A DNA stretch of 64,000 bases from Sphingosinicella sp. LHD-64 (GCF_031157375.1 NZ_JAVIFV010000006.1:56278-120277), one strand, 5' to 3'. Shown: positions 1-9,091, numbered from the stretch's first letter. Translations and numbers: made by a program. The notes: generated by a model not told the origin, from the letters alone.

Positions 1-127
1 GCGCGTGCTGGAACTTGTCGGACGGCTCGAACGGCAGATTCGGCGGCTGCGGCAGCAGGGCCATGACCAGAGCGAGCAGCGCGGCGGACCAGAAGGCGGC
101 GCGGGCGAACAAGGTTACGCGGGACAT
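1..127 (-). CDS. VanZ-like membrane protein, partial (N-terminus only)
   Basis: The minus strand reads MSRVTLFARAAFWSAALLAL, then a short hydrophobic stretch and a PSDKFQHA motif before running off the window edge. A hydrophobic first helix followed by D-K-x-Q-H is typical of the N-terminus of small VanZ-family membrane proteins of unknown physiological role. The C-terminal part lies outside the window. An in-frame ATG also exists at 187, with an AGGAGG one base upstream; that spacing is unusually short, so the start is uncertain (127 or 187). The gene is divergent from purC. The family call rests on about 42 residues. Confidence 0.6.
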   Translation of the reverse strand, partial: MSRVTLFARAAFWSAALLALVMALLPQPPNLPFEPSDKFQHA

Positions 128-263
128 CGCGGCGGCTGTGGCGGGACGGGACGGCAAAGGCAAGCGGATCGTTTGCGCTCGGTTCATGCCTCCTCTATAG
201 AGCCGCCTTCCCAAGCCCCGGCGTGTCGGGGCCGCCCTTTTCGAAGCCGGAGGCTTTGCTCCC

Positions 264-1043
264 ATGACCCGCCGCCGACTCGTCTATGAAGGCAAGGCCA
301 AGATCCTCTACGAGGGCCCGGAGCCCGGCACGCTCATCCAGTATTTCAAGGACGATGCGACCGCATTCAACGCGCAGAAGAAGGGTCAGATCGCCGGCAA
401 GGGCGTGCTCAACAACCGCATCTCCGAGCATATCTACACCCTGCTCGGCACGATCGGCATTCCGACCCATTTCGTCCGCCGCCTCAACATGCGCGAGCAG
501 TTGATCCGCCAGGTCGAGATCGTGCCGATCGAGGTGGTGGTGCGCAACGTCGCCGCCGGCTCGATCTCCAAGCGGCTCGGCATCGAGGAGGGCACCCAGC
601 TCCCGCGCACGATCATCGAATATTATTACAAGGACGATGCGCTGGGCGATCCGATGATCGCCGACGAGCATATCGCCTGCTTCGGCTGGGCGAGCCAGGA
701 AGAGATGAACGACATCGCCGACATGGCGATCCGGGTGAACGACTTCCTGTGCGGTCTCTTCGCCGGGATCGGTATCCGCCTGGTCGATTTCAAGCTGGAG
801 TTCGGGCGGCTCTGGGAGAATGATTACGCCCGCATCATCCTCGCCGACGAGATCAGTCCGGACGGCTGCCGGCTGTGGGACATGGCCTCGGGCGAGAAGC
901 TCGACAAGGACCGTTTCCGTCGCGATCTCGGCGGCGAGGCCGAGGCCTATCAGGAGGTGGCGCGCCGGCTCGGGCTGCTGCCCGAAGGCGAGCCCAATGC
1001 GGTGCTCGACATGGCGGAGCACCGGCAGAAGCGGGGGAAGTAG
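264..1043 (+). CDS. purC: Phosphoribosylaminoimidazole-succinocarboxamide synthase
   Basis: SAICAR synthetase, which joins aspartate to CAIR using ATP in step 8 of de novo purine synthesis; cytosolic. The 259-residue product has the family length. Visible family motifs are [10 protein letters not shown] at the N-terminus, the [15 protein letters not shown] segment, the [11 protein letters not shown] block (about residues 92-102), and DFKLEFG followed by ILADEISPD near residues 175-200, the ATP/metal-binding region. The ATG at 264 opens the family-typical M-x-R-R-x-L-V-Y-E-G-K start. It stands alone: the upstream vanZ-like gene is divergent and the downstream peptidase gene is convergent. Nothing looks damaged. 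Confidence 0.97.
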   Translation: MTRRRLVYEGKAKILYEGPEPGTLIQYFKDDATAFNAQKKGQIAGKGVLNNRISEHIYTLLGTIGIPTHFVRRLNMREQLIRQVEIVPIEVVVRNVAAGSISKRLGIEEGTQLPRTIIEYYYKDDALGDPMIADEHIACFGWASQEEMNDIADMAIRVNDFLCGLFAGIGIRLVDFKLEFGRLWENDYARIILADEISPDGCRLWDMASGEKLDKDRFRRDLGGEAEAYQEVARRLGLLPEGEPNAVLDMAEHRQKRGK

Positions 1044-1047
1044 TTAT

Positions 1048-1129
1048 CGTCGTCCCGGCGAAGGCCGGGACCTCAGCGAGACCCACTGAGACTTCTTGTC
1101 CTGAGATCCCGGCCTGCGCCGGGACGACG
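1048..1129. repeat. Palindromic intergenic repeat (REP-like)
   Basis: Just after the purC stop, GTCGTCCCGGCGAAGGCCGG is answered by an inverted copy ending in GCGCCGGGACGACG, with a short loop between. Compact GC-rich inverted repeats of this kind are common between genes in sphingomonad genomes. It lies between two convergent genes and may fold in RNA from either strand. No transposase is linked to it. Confidence 0.6.
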
Positions 1130-1135
1130 AATAGG

Positions 1136-1166
1136 AAAAAGGCCCCGCCTCTTCGGACGGGGCCTT
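1136..1166 (-). terminator. Rho-independent terminator for the M23 peptidase gene
   Basis: A GGCCCCG/CGGGGCC stem (1141-1147 with 1158-1164) is followed on the minus strand by TTTTT (1136-1140). It lies about 40 nt after the stop of the peptidase gene. On the plus strand the hairpin is followed only by TTCCTGTT, so termination of purC here would be weaker. Confidence 0.75.
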
Positions 1167-1203
1167 CCTGTTCAGGGCCCTCTCCTGGCCTGTCTCTTGA
1201 AGC

Positions 1204-2328
1204 TTAGCGCGAACCCCCGGCGGGGCCGCCGACCGCCACCGGGGCGTCGAGGCGGCGCTGCAGCGCGGCGAGCGACTCGGTGGACTGCATGAAGGGGATC
1301 GGATTGACGGCGCGGCCGTCGATGCGGACCTCGTAATGGAGGTGGCTGCCGGTCGAACGGCCGGTCGAGCCCATCAGGCCGATGAGGTCGCCGCGACGGA
1401 CGCGCTGGCCTGGGCGGGCGATCAGCCGCGACATATGGCCGTAGCGGGTCTGGATGCCCTGGCCGTGGTTGATCTCGACGAGGTTACCATAGCCGCCGCT
1501 GTTCCATTCGGAGCGCTGCACGATGCCGTCGGCGGTGGCGTAGATCGGCGTGCCGATCGGGCCGGCGAGATCGATCCCGCCGTGCATCGCGGCGCGGCCG
1601 CGGAAGGGGTCGGAGCGGACGCCGAAGCCGCTGGTGAAGGCGATTTCGGTGCGGATCGGGCGGGCCGACGGGATGGCGGCGACGCCCTGCTCGAGCTGCT
1701 CGAGCTGGCGCCAGGAGGCGAAGAGCTCGCGGAAGCGCGGGTCGGCATTGTCGACCTCTTCCAGCGGGCCGCCGACGCCGCCCCGGGCGCGGTGGAAACG
1801 GGCCGGATTGAGGCCGAGCTGGCGAACCGCCTGCGCCGTCTCGCGGTAGCGGGCGACGGTGGCGGCCTTGGCCTGCGCGGCGAGCTCCTGCTGCATGCCC
1901 TCGACGCCGGCATAGGAACGGGTGAGCGGGTTGTGACCGGCCGCTTCGGCCTGGGGGAGCATCTGGGCGAGCTCAGCGGCGTCGGCGTCGCCCGACAGCA
2001 TTTCGGCGAGGAAGGCCTGGCGACGCTCCAGCATTGCGGCGTGTTGCTGGGTCTCGGTGCGCATCTGGGCGACATCCGCCTGCATGCGGGCGACCTGGCG
2101 CTGCATTTCGACGACGTCGCTGTTCATCGCCGCCATCGCCTGGAAGGTCGCGAAGGCGCACCAGGCCAGCAAAACAAAGGCGGCGAAAGCCGCCGCCATC
2201 TGCACCCGGGCGCCGATCGTGAATCGACGCAGGCTTTTGCCGTCGTGGAGGAAAATGTCGCGCGCTTTGAAAAGTTCGCGGAACTTCGCGGTCCAGCCAA
2301 CGTTGGTCGCGGCAATCGAATGCATCAT
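1204..2328 (-). CDS. Membrane-anchored M23-family metallopeptidase (LytM domain)
   Basis: Probable cell-wall endopeptidase of the M23/LytM type, anchored in the inner membrane and facing the periplasm. About 374 residues: a basic cytoplasmic N-terminus, one transmembrane segment near residues 43-65, a Gln/Met/Ala-rich coiled coil (about 70-150), and a C-terminal M23 domain with HGGIDLAGP (zinc ligands H and D) and SHLHYEVR (the HxH ligand), so the catalytic site is intact. The ATG at 2328 is chosen because GGGGAAG lies just upstream; an in-frame GTG at 2349 is possible. Long coiled-coil M23 proteins can also act as scaffolds, but the conserved ligands argue for a hydrolase or an amidase activator with metal. 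Confidence 0.88.
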   Translation of the reverse strand: MMHSIAATNVGWTAKFRELFKARDIFLHDGKSLRRFTIGARVQMAAAFAAFVLLAWCAFATFQAMAAMNSDVVEMQRQVARMQADVAQMRTETQQHAAMLERRQAFLAEMLSGDADAAELAQMLPQAEAAGHNPLTRSYAGVEGMQQELAAQAKAATVARYRETAQAVRQLGLNPARFHRARGGVGGPLEEVDNADPRFRELFASWRQLEQLEQGVAAIPSARPIRTEIAFTSGFGVRSDPFRGRAAMHGGIDLAGPIGTPIYATADGIVQRSEWNSGGYGNLVEINHGQGIQTRYGHMSRLIARPGQRVRRGDLIGLMGSTGRSTGSHLHYEVRIDGRAVNPIPFMQSTESLAALQRRLDAPVAVGGPAGGSR

Positions 2329-2457
2329 CAGCTTCCCCGGTCGACTCACCGAAGTGAGCCGGCTCGGCCACGCTCAGGCGACCGCGTTGAACCATCGGGC
2401 CTTGTGCCCCTCACAGACGCAGGAAGGTGCCCACCCCGTGCGTGTGGCCGGACTTTG

Positions 2458-3273
2458 TTAACGAAACTCTGAGGCGGCAAGGCCCCCGTAATAATCCCGG
2501 GACAAACCGGCTTCGCCGCGCGCCGAGTCGTTGAACGGCGGCTTAACGGCGCCGTGAAAATGCCGCCGAACCAGCGCATGCCAGTGAGGAACCGGGTCCA
2601 ATCCAAGGGATTCGCAGGCGAATCCGAACCAGCGCGTGCCGGCGGCGACGTGGCGGATTTCATCGCGATAGATGCGCATCAGGATCGCCGCCGCGCGCGG
2701 GTCGCCGCCGCGCTCGAACGCGGCGACCGTCGTCGGCGTCACGTCGAGGCCGCGCGCTTCCAGCACCATCGGCACGACGGCGAGGCGTGCGGCCACGTCA
2801 TGCGCGGTCGCCGTCGCCGCCGCCCAGAGGCCGTCGTGCGCGGGCAGCGCACCATAATGTGAGCCGAGCGCGCGCAGCCGCCGGTCGAGCAGCGCAAAGT
2901 GTATCGCCTCGTCGGCGCCGACGCCGATCCAGTCGTCGATGAAGGCCCGCGGCATCTCCGCCCCGAACCGCCCCGCCATGTCGAAGGCGAGGTCGATCGC
3001 GCCGAACTCGATATGGGCGAGCGCGTGGAGCAGCGCGATCCGGCTGCGCTCCGATCCCGCCTTCCCACGCTTGGGCATCCGGTTGGGCGGCAGCAGCTCG
3101 GGCGCCGCCGGGCGGGCCGGACGATCGGGCATCGCCGCGTCGAACCGGTGCGCGAGACGGCCGCGGCGCCAGGCACGGGCGACGGCGCGCGCGGCTTTCA
3201 CCTTGGCGTAGGGCTCGGCGGCCAGCAGCACCGTGCGGCAGGCCGTGGCGATCGATGCCTCTTCCTTCTCCAT
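2458..3273 (-). CDS. Ferritin-like DUF455 family protein
   Basis: About 271 residues of the DUF455 ferritin-like family, with no established biochemical role. The helical core carries the expected carboxylate/histidine pattern for a di-metal centre: [12 protein letters not shown] near the middle, then GADEAIHF and YRDEIRHV (two ExxH motifs). It is cytosolic, with no signal peptide. The ATG at 3273 is preferred; the longer ORF to 3369 would overlap purT on the other strand by about 70 nt. It is divergent from purT with only about 25 bp between the starts, so the two genes share a compact promoter region. Related proteins often occur near tRNA- or redox-modifying enzymes, but no such link is visible here. 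Confidence 0.82.
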   Translation of the reverse strand: MEKEEASIATACRTVLLAAEPYAKVKAARAVARAWRRGRLAHRFDAAMPDRPARPAAPELLPPNRMPKRGKAGSERSRIALLHALAHIEFGAIDLAFDMAGRFGAEMPRAFIDDWIGVGADEAIHFALLDRRLRALGSHYGALPAHDGLWAAATATAHDVAARLAVVPMVLEARGLDVTPTTVAAFERGGDPRAAAILMRIYRDEIRHVAAGTRWFGFACESLGLDPVPHWHALVRRHFHGAVKPPFNDSARGEAGLSRDYYGGLAASEFR

Positions 3274-3298
3274 GGCCGGCGCTGTACCGGCTGCGGCC

Positions 3299-4468
3299 AT
3301 GACTTTCACCGCCAAAATCCTCCTCCTGGGCTCGGGCGAGCTCGGCAAGGAGTTCGCCATCTCCGCCAAGCGCCTCGGCGCCCATGTCGTCGCCTGCGAT
3401 TCCTATGCCGGCGCGCCGGCGATGCAGGTCGCGGATGCGCACGAGGTCTTCTCGATGCTCGATGGCGCTGCGCTGCGCCGGGCGGTCGAGACCCACCGGC
3501 CGGACTATATCGTGCCGGAGATCGAGGCGATCCGGACCGAGGAACTGGTCGCGCTGGAGAGCGAGGGCTGGAGGGTCGTCCCGTCGGCGCGCGCCACCCA
3601 GATGACGATGAACCGTGACGCGATCCGCACGCTGGCCGCCGAGGAACTGGGCCTCAGGACCTCGCGCTACCGGTTCGCCGAGAGCCTGGACGAGGTCCGC
3701 GCCGGCGCCGCCCACACCGGTCTCCCCTGCGTCGTCAAGCCGGTCATGTCCTCCTCGGGCAAGGGCCAGAGCCTGGTCCGCAGCGACGCGGAGCTGGCCG
3801 CGGCCTGGGACTATGCCGTCGCCAACATGCGCGGCGACCGCCCGCGGGTGATCGTCGAGGAATTCGTCGCCTTCGACTACGAGATCACCCTGCTCACCGT
3901 TCGCACCCGCGACGGCGTCCTGTTCTGCCCGCCGATCGGCCACCGGCAGGAGCGCGGCGACTATCAGGAAAGCTGGCAGCCAATGGCGATGTCCGACACG
4001 GCTCTCGCCCAGGCGCAGGCCATGGCGCGCAAGGTGGTCGACGATCTCGGCGGCTGCGGCATTTTTGGCGTCGAGTTCTTCATCGCGGGCGAGGAAGCGA
4101 TCTTCTCCGAGCTTTCGCCGCGTCCGCACGACACCGGCATGGTGACGCTGGTCTCGCAAAACCTCTCCGAATTCGATCTTCACGCGCGCGCCGTGCTCGA
4201 CCTGCCGATCCCGGCGATCCGCCTCGCCGGCCCGTCGGCCTCGGCGGTGATCCTTGCCGACCGCGGCGCGGACGGCTTCCGCTTCGAAGGGCTCGTCGAG
4301 GCGCTGGCGCTCGGCGGCGACGCCGAGGTCGACGTGCGCCTGTTCGGCAAGCCGGTGACCCGGCCCAATCGCCGCATGGGCGTCGCGCTCGCCCGTGCCG
4401 GCAGCACCGACGAGGCACGGCGGATCGCGGCCGAGGCCGCCGCGAAAGTGCGGATCGTCTATTCCTGA
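3299..4468 (+). CDS. purT: Formate-dependent phosphoribosylglycinamide formyltransferase
   Basis: ATP-grasp enzyme that makes formyl-GAR from GAR, formate and ATP; an alternative to the folate-dependent PurN. The 389-residue product matches the family length of about 390. Visible motifs: [11 protein letters not shown] near the N-terminus, the [10 protein letters not shown] block, the ATP-binding loop [10 protein letters not shown] near residue 155, [13 protein letters not shown] near residue 200, and [16 protein letters not shown] near residue 270, which holds the metal-binding Glu and substrate contacts. The ATG at 3299 opens the expected [13 protein letters not shown] start. Its last 10 bp overlap the convergent small membrane protein gene. 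Confidence 0.96.
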   Translation: MTFTAKILLLGSGELGKEFAISAKRLGAHVVACDSYAGAPAMQVADAHEVFSMLDGAALRRAVETHRPDYIVPEIEAIRTEELVALESEGWRVVPSARATQMTMNRDAIRTLAAEELGLRTSRYRFAESLDEVRAGAAHTGLPCVVKPVMSSSGKGQSLVRSDAELAAAWDYAVANMRGDRPRVIVEEFVAFDYEITLLTVRTRDGVLFCPPIGHRQERGDYQESWQPMAMSDTALAQAQAMARKVVDDLGGCGIFGVEFFIAGEEAIFSELSPRPHDTGMVTLVSQNLSEFDLHARAVLDLPIPAIRLAGPSASAVILADRGADGFRFEGLVEALALGGDAEVDVRLFGKPVTRPNRRMGVALARAGSTDEARRIAAEAAAKVRIVYS

Positions 4469-4995
4469 GGCAGGCTGAGCGCGGCGGCGCCCTCGACCGG
4501 GCTTGGCGCCGCGACGTTCACGACGGCGGGCGCCTCCTCGATCCTCTCCCGGACCCGCCGGTTCATCGCGTCGGCCGTTTCCTCGGCGAAGTCGCGGTCG
4601 ATCACCCGCATCGCCCGGCGCTGCGCCGCCTCGATCTCCTCGCGGCTGCCGAAATAGGGCACGCTCGCCGAATAGGTGGCGCTGCCGCCGCAGGGCGGGC
4701 CGCACTCCTGTTCGATCGCCGCGCGCCCGTCCTCCCAGCTGTAGAGTTCGGAATAGCTCGGCAGCCGCCGCGCGAGCGGCGCCGGCGGCGCTTCATCGAG
4801 CACCGGCACGCGCGGTTCGAATGCGGTGACGGGACGGAAATGGATCGGGTTGATGCCCTTGACCGACGCATTGCCGAGATTGATCCCCACCACGATCGCG
4901 ACGATCAGCCCGAGCGCGATACCGACCAGAGCATAGGGCTGCACCATGACCCGCGAAACGAAGCCACGCCGGCTGCGTTCCGCGCGGCGCCTCAC
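4459..4995 (-). CDS. Small single-pass membrane protein of unknown function
   Basis: 178 residues, not recognised as a named family. A strongly basic N-terminus ([12 protein letters not shown]) is followed by one transmembrane helix near residues 20-41 and then a soluble region with a C-x-P-P-C motif (ECGPPCGG, about residues 97-104), which could form a disulfide if it faces the periplasm. The GTG start at 4995 overlaps the TGA of the peroxiredoxin gene in a GTGA junction, suggesting translational coupling; an ATG at 4947 directly before the helix is a weaker alternative. Its 3' end overlaps purT by 10 bp. The context (glnE, peroxiredoxin, this gene) forms a three-gene minus-strand operon. 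Confidence 0.72.
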   Translation of the reverse strand: MRRRAERSRRGFVSRVMVQPYALVGIALGLIVAIVVGINLGNASVKGINPIHFRPVTAFEPRVPVLDEAPPAPLARRLPSYSELYSWEDGRAAIEQECGPPCGGSATYSASVPYFGSREEIEAAQRRAMRVIDRDFAEETADAMNRRVRERIEEAPAVVNVAAPSPVEGAAALSLPQE

Positions 4996-5456
4996 GGCAG
5001 GTCCCTCGCCGCCGCGAGCACCTCCTCCGCATGACCCGGCACCCGCACCTTGCGCCAGATCCGGGCGATCGTGCCGTCACGGTGGATCAGGAAGGTGGCG
5101 CGGTCGATGCCCATATATTTGCGGCCGTAGAGCGACTTTTCGATCCAGGTGCCGAACGCCGCGCAGACCGTGCCGTCCTCGTCGCTGGCAAGGCGGACCT
5201 TGAGATCATATTTGTCGGTGAACTTGCGATGCTTCGCCGGACTGTCCTTCGATACGCCGAGGATCCAGGTGCCGGCCTTCTCGAACTCGCCGGCAAGGGC
5301 GGTGAAGTCCTGCGCCTCGCGGGTGCAGCCGGCGGTGTCGTCCTTGGGATAGAAATAGAGGACCAGCTTCTGGCCGCGGAAGTCGGCGGGACTCACCGCC
5401 TCGCCGTCCATGCCGGTCAGCTTTACGTCCGGCACCCGGTCGCCCTCGCGCAGCAT
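4992..5456 (-). CDS. bcp: Thioredoxin-dependent peroxiredoxin, BCP/PrxQ type
   Basis: Thiol peroxidase of the bacterioferritin comigratory protein family, reducing hydrogen peroxide and organic peroxides in the cytosol. 154 residues, the normal size. The peroxidatic cysteine is C44 in DDTAGCTREAQDF. The resolving cysteine of E. coli-type BCP, five residues later, is replaced (A49), but a second cysteine, C98 in DEDGTVCAAFG, lies where other PrxQ members place theirs. The start at 5456 is one base from the glnE stop, and the stop overlaps the start of the next gene, so all three are probably co-transcribed. Confidence 0.93.
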   Translation of the reverse strand: MLREGDRVPDVKLTGMDGEAVSPADFRGQKLVLYFYPKDDTAGCTREAQDFTALAGEFEKAGTWILGVSKDSPAKHRKFTDKYDLKVRLASDEDGTVCAAFGTWIEKSLYGRKYMGIDRATFLIHRDGTIARIWRKVRVPGHAEEVLAAARDLP

Positions 5457-5457
5457 G

Positions 5458-8145
5458 TCAGCCTCCCTTCGCAGCCGAAACCTCCAGCCACAACGCCCCT
5501 ATGCTCTGCCGCGCCCGCGCGTGCGCCGCAAGCAGTTCCTGCCAGCTGCCGAGGCCGCAGGCGCGCGCCACGAGGAGGCGCGACGCCTCTGCCGGCTCGG
5601 TGGATTCGGGCGAGACGAGGCGCAGCGTCACCAGCATCGCGGTGAGCAGCCGATAGGCGTCCCCGATCTCGCCCGGCATCAGGCCCGCGGAGATCAGTGC
5701 ATCGATCGCCGCGCCGGTGTCAGGGGTCAGGCCCGCATGATGGACCAGCTGGAGGACCTGCACGGCGAATTCGAGATCGACGAGGGCGCCCGGCCCGAGC
5801 TTGATGTCGAACAGGCCCTTTGCCGGCTTGTGGCGGGCGATCTCGAGCCGCATCCGCGCCGCATCGGCGCGAACCCTGGCGGGATCGCGATCCATCCGCA
5901 GCAGGCCGTCGATCGTCGCCGACAGCGCCATGCGATCGGTGTCGGATCCGAAGACCGGCCGGGCGCGGGTCAGGGCCATATGCTCGAATGTCCAGGCCCT
6001 GGTGCGCTGATAGTCCGCGAAGCTCTCGGCGCTCACCGCCAGCATCCCGTCGGTGCCGGAGGGCCTGAGGCGAGTATCGACCTCATAGAGCGGGCCGGCC
6101 GCGGTCGGCACGCTGAGCGCGGCCGTGACCCGCGGCGCGAGCCGGTTGAAATAGTCATTGGCCCTGAGCGGCTTCGCGCCGTCCGATTCCGCCTCGTGCG
6201 ACCCGCTGAACAGATAGATGAGGTCGAGGTCCGACGCGTGGGTGAGGGCCCCGCCGCCAAGCCGCCCGAGCCCGAGAATGATCAATTCGCAGCCTTGAAC
6301 CTTGCCATGCGCCTGCTCGAACTCGGCAACGGCGGCGCCGGCCAGCGCCTCCACCGCGGCTTCGGCCACGCGCGCATAGCCCAGCGCCGCCTCGAGCGGA
6401 TCGCTGCGGGCGAGCACGACCTGCGTGCCGAGGGCGAAACGCGCCTCGTTCACATCGCGGCGGACCCGATCGAGATAGCGCTCATAGTCCTCGCCGGCCC
6501 GGGCGAAGCTTTGGGCCAATGCCGGAACGCTGCGGGCGGGCTCGAAGGCACTTGCGTCGATCAGCCCGTCCAGCAGTTCGGGCCGTCGCGCCAGCTGATC
6601 GGCGAGTGCCGGGGCATGACTCAGGATCGCGCCGAGATGCTGGGTCAGCGCCGGCCGCGCCTCCAGCAGGCGGTAGAGATTGAGGCCGGTCGGCAGCCGC
6701 TCGACGACATTGTCGAAGCGGTTCATCGCCCGCATCGGATCGGGCGCCGCGGCGAAGGCATCGATCAGGGCCGGAAGCATCGCCTCGAACGCCTCGATCG
6801 CGGCCGGCGTCCTCAATGACCGCGCCTTGCCCGAACGCCAGCCTTCGATCCGCCCGCGCGCGCCGGCAGAGTCCGCGAAGCCGGCCTGTGCGAGGCCGGC
6901 TTCGAGCGCGTCGGCATCGGCCGGCAGCCGTCGTGCCTCGCCACCGCCGAGCCGGTCGTAGATCGCCTCGACCCGCTCGACATGCGGCCGGACGAGATCG
7001 AGCAATGCCTCGCCGTCCGCCAGCCCGTGCAGGCGGGCGACATTGTCGAGCGATTCACGACCTTGCGGCAGGCTGTGGGTCTGGAGATCGTCGACCATCT
7101 GCAAACGGTGCTCGATCGTGCGCAGCAGCGGGTAGGCGGCGGCCAGGGCCGCGGCGTCATCCGCATCGGCCCGGCCCGCCTCGGCAAGTGCCGCAAGCGC
7201 ATCGAGCGTCCGCGGCGCACGCAGCGCCGGCTCCCGCCCGCCATGGATGAGCTGGTGGATCTGGACGAAGAACTCGACCTCGCGAATGCCGCCACGGCCG
7301 CGCTTGAGATCGTAGCCGGGGCCGAACCTTTGCCCCTGCGCATAGTGATCGCGGATCAGCCGGCTCATCGACTGGACCTCGCCGATCGCGCCGAAATCGA
7401 GGCTGCGGCGCCAGACGAATGGCTGGACGGCGTCCAGGAAATAGCGGCCGACCTCCGGATCGCCGGCGGCCTGCCGGGCGCGGATGAAGGCGGCGCGTTC
7501 CCACGGCAGCGCGGAGGATTCATAGTAGCTGATCGCCGCCTCGACCGGCAGCGCGATCGGCGTCACCTCGGGTGACGGTCGAAGGCGCAGATCGACCCGG
7601 AAGGCATAGCCGTCCTCGGTCCGCTTCTGGAGCAGCTCGGTGACGCGCTGGCCGATTCTGAGCGCCGCCTGATCCGGCTCCTCGCGCGGGCGGCGCGGCA
7701 GCGTCCCGGGATCGTAGAGATAGATGAGATCGACGTCGGACGAATAATTGAGCTCGCGCCCCCCCAGCTTGCCGAGCGCGATCACGGCGAAGCCGCGCGG
7801 CGCCTCCTCCGGCGTCCGCTCGGCGATCGCGGCGGTCAGCGCCTGTTCCAGCGTGGCATCGGCGAGATCGGACAGCGCACCGGAGACTTCGGCGAAGCTC
7901 AGCACGCCGGCGAGATCGCCAATCCCCAGCGCCAGCGCCAGCGCGCTGCGCCGACGCCGCAACGCCACCATGACCTCGTTGCCATCCCCGGCCTCGGCCG
8001 CCGCCGCAACGATGGCGGCGGCCATGTCGCCAGCCTCCAGCGCCGCCGCGACTTGAGGACGTTGATCCAGTTGGAACCGAAGGAACGGGGAATGCGTTCG
8101 GCCCCGCTCAATCGCTTCGCGCACGGCTAAGACTGTCGCTTTCAT
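5458..8145 (-). CDS. glnE: Bifunctional glutamine synthetase adenylyltransferase/deadenylyltransferase
   Basis: Adds and removes AMP on glutamine synthetase in response to the PII signal, tuning ammonia assimilation. 895 residues, slightly shorter than the roughly 945 of E. coli GlnE. Both nucleotidyltransferase domains are present: the N-terminal one with ALGKLGGRELNYSSDVDLIY (about residues 120-145) and the C-terminal one with LGRLGGGALTHASDLDLIY (about 625-650), each with the paired acidic DxD needed for metal binding. An RNase-E-like helical linker region lies between. The ATG at 8145 sits between the gene and the divergent small ORF at 8231. First gene of the glnE, bcp, membrane-protein operon. 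Confidence 0.96.
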   Translation of the reverse strand: MKATVLAVREAIERGRTHSPFLRFQLDQRPQVAAALEAGDMAAAIVAAAAEAGDGNEVMVALRRRRSALALALGIGDLAGVLSFAEVSGALSDLADATLEQALTAAIAERTPEEAPRGFAVIALGKLGGRELNYSSDVDLIYLYDPGTLPRRPREEPDQAALRIGQRVTELLQKRTEDGYAFRVDLRLRPSPEVTPIALPVEAAISYYESSALPWERAAFIRARQAAGDPEVGRYFLDAVQPFVWRRSLDFGAIGEVQSMSRLIRDHYAQGQRFGPGYDLKRGRGGIREVEFFVQIHQLIHGGREPALRAPRTLDALAALAEAGRADADDAAALAAAYPLLRTIEHRLQMVDDLQTHSLPQGRESLDNVARLHGLADGEALLDLVRPHVERVEAIYDRLGGGEARRLPADADALEAGLAQAGFADSAGARGRIEGWRSGKARSLRTPAAIEAFEAMLPALIDAFAAAPDPMRAMNRFDNVVERLPTGLNLYRLLEARPALTQHLGAILSHAPALADQLARRPELLDGLIDASAFEPARSVPALAQSFARAGEDYERYLDRVRRDVNEARFALGTQVVLARSDPLEAALGYARVAEAAVEALAGAAVAEFEQAHGKVQGCELIILGLGRLGGGALTHASDLDLIYLFSGSHEAESDGAKPLRANDYFNRLAPRVTAALSVPTAAGPLYEVDTRLRPSGTDGMLAVSAESFADYQRTRAWTFEHMALTRARPVFGSDTDRMALSATIDGLLRMDRDPARVRADAARMRLEIARHKPAKGLFDIKLGPGALVDLEFAVQVLQLVHHAGLTPDTGAAIDALISAGLMPGEIGDAYRLLTAMLVTLRLVSPESTEPAEASRLLVARACGLGSWQELLAAHARARQSIGALWLEVSAAKGG

Positions 8146-8187
8146 GTCACAGAAGCGGCTCCGTTCCGTTCACTGCGCGCAACAATT

Positions 8188-8212
8188 GCAACCGGACACG
8201 ACAACATACGTT
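8188..8212 (+). promoter_or_regulatory. EcfG-like promoter for the NepR-like small gene
   Basis: GCAAC (8188-8192), 16 nt, then CGTT (8209-8212). The alphaproteobacterial stress sigma factor recognises GGAAC-N16/17-CGTT, so this differs at one base. It sits about 20 nt before the ATG at 8231, leaving a very short leader that contains the GGAAAAG ribosome-binding site. Assignment is by pattern only. Confidence 0.45.
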
Positions 8213-8230
8213 AAGACAGACGTGGAAAAG

Positions 8231-8401
8231 ATGGGTTCAAACGACGTGGCTTTGATCAAGGCATCCGCCCGGCACTTTGTGAAAGTACCGGCGCCGAATG
8301 TCCATGCCGGCGTCGGCGATGCCCTGCGGCGCGCATTCCACATGAACGGCGAAGGGGTGTCGCTCAAGAAGTTTCAGGACCTGCTCGACCGGCTCGACTG
8401 A
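8231..8401 (+). CDS. 56-residue NepR-like small protein
   Basis: Small soluble protein whose last 29 residues align without gaps to the NepR encoded at 10481: VGDALRRAFHMNGEGVSLKK followed by FQDLLDRLD here, against VGDALRSVYQ...LLGKLG there. The shared LR-x-x-(Y/F) and D-L-L-x-(K/R)-L positions are those conserved in NepR anti-sigma factors, but the E-P-x-P segment is not kept. It could therefore be a second, divergent NepR acting on EcfG or PhyR. The ATG at 8231 follows GGAAAAG, and an EcfG-like promoter lies just upstream. It is convergent with ecfG, stops 15 nt apart. An in-frame ATG at 8144 is possible but would place the promoter inside the gene. The NepR relation is my inference. Confidence 0.65.
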   Translation: MGSNDVALIKASARHFVKVPAPNVHAGVGDALRRAFHMNGEGVSLKKFQDLLDRLD

Positions 8402-8416
8402 GCCATCGGGCCGCAT

Positions 8417-9091
8417 CTACTCCAACGGCTCGCCCTCATCCCCACTATTTCGCGGGTCGCGATCGCGGCTGAGATCGTCGACCTCGCCCATGATCGTCTG
8501 CAGCGCCGTCTTGTCGCTGGTCGGCTGCTCGCGGCGTGACGGCAACTTGCCTTCGTTGAGCAGGCTTTCCAGCGCGACGCGGCCGCGTGCCACCCGGCTC
8601 TTGATCGTGCCGACCGCGCAGCCGCAAATCTCGGCCGCCTCTTCATAGGCGAAGCCGCCGGCGCCGACGAGGATCAGCGCTTCGCGCTGGGGCTGCGGCA
8701 GATGGAGCAGCGCGCGCTGCATGTCGCTGAGCTCGATATGCCGGTCCTGGCTCGCCGGGGCGGCGAGCAGCTTGGAGGCGGTGATCTCGTCCCATTCGCC
8801 TTTGAAGCGGGCGCGACGCATCTGGCTCAGGAAGAGATTGCGCAGGATGATGAAGGTCCAGGCGCGCATGTTGGTCCCAGCCTGGAAGCGCTTGCGGGCT
8901 GCCCAGGCCTTGAGCAGGGTCTCCTGGACGAGGTCATCGGCGAGGTCGCGGCTGCCCGACAAGGAACGGCCAAAGGCGCGCAGATGGGGGATGACCTGGG
9001 TCAGCTGGTCCTTGAACTCGGGATCGCTGAGCGGCACCGTTTCCTCGGCACGCTCCCGTTCCATGTGAATCGCCGGCCTCACGCCCGCCAT
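8417..9091 (-). CDS. ecfG: General stress response ECF sigma factor EcfG (ECF15)
   Basis: Extracytoplasmic-function sigma factor that directs RNA polymerase to GGAAC-N16/17-CGTT promoters when NepR is removed by phosphorylated PhyR. 224 residues. Region 2 is seen in HLRAFGRSLSGSRDLADDLV, QETLLKAWAARKRF and MRAWTFIILRNLFLSQMRR; region 4 in LPQPQREALILVGAGGFAYE and IKSRVARGR. The lack of an anti-sigma gene of the transmembrane type next to it, with nepR and phyR nearby instead, supports EcfG. The ATG at 9091 has GAAGGG seven bases upstream; a second ATG at 9064 is weaker. A tiny membrane-protein gene precedes it on the same strand, and the two probably share the promoter at 9351-9376. Confidence 0.93.
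   Translation of the reverse strand: MAGVRPAIHMERERAEETVPLSDPEFKDQLTQVIPHLRAFGRSLSGSRDLADDLVQETLLKAWAARKRFQAGTNMRAWTFIILRNLFLSQMRRARFKGEWDEITASKLLAAPASQDRHIELSDMQRALLHLPQPQREALILVGAGGFAYEEAAEICGCAVGTIKSRVARGRVALESLLNEGKLPSRREQPTSDKTALQTIMGEVDDLSRDRDPRNSGDEGEPLE

Noticed and set aside
2798..4705. 635-codon minus-strand open frame across purT and part of the DUF455 gene
   Set aside because: Runs antisense through purT and out of frame through the DUF455 gene; both have clear motifs in their own frames.
5410..6819. 469-codon plus-strand open frame across glnE
   Set aside because: Antisense to glnE, whose nucleotidyltransferase motifs lie in this region; composition is Arg/Gly/His-rich without any domain.
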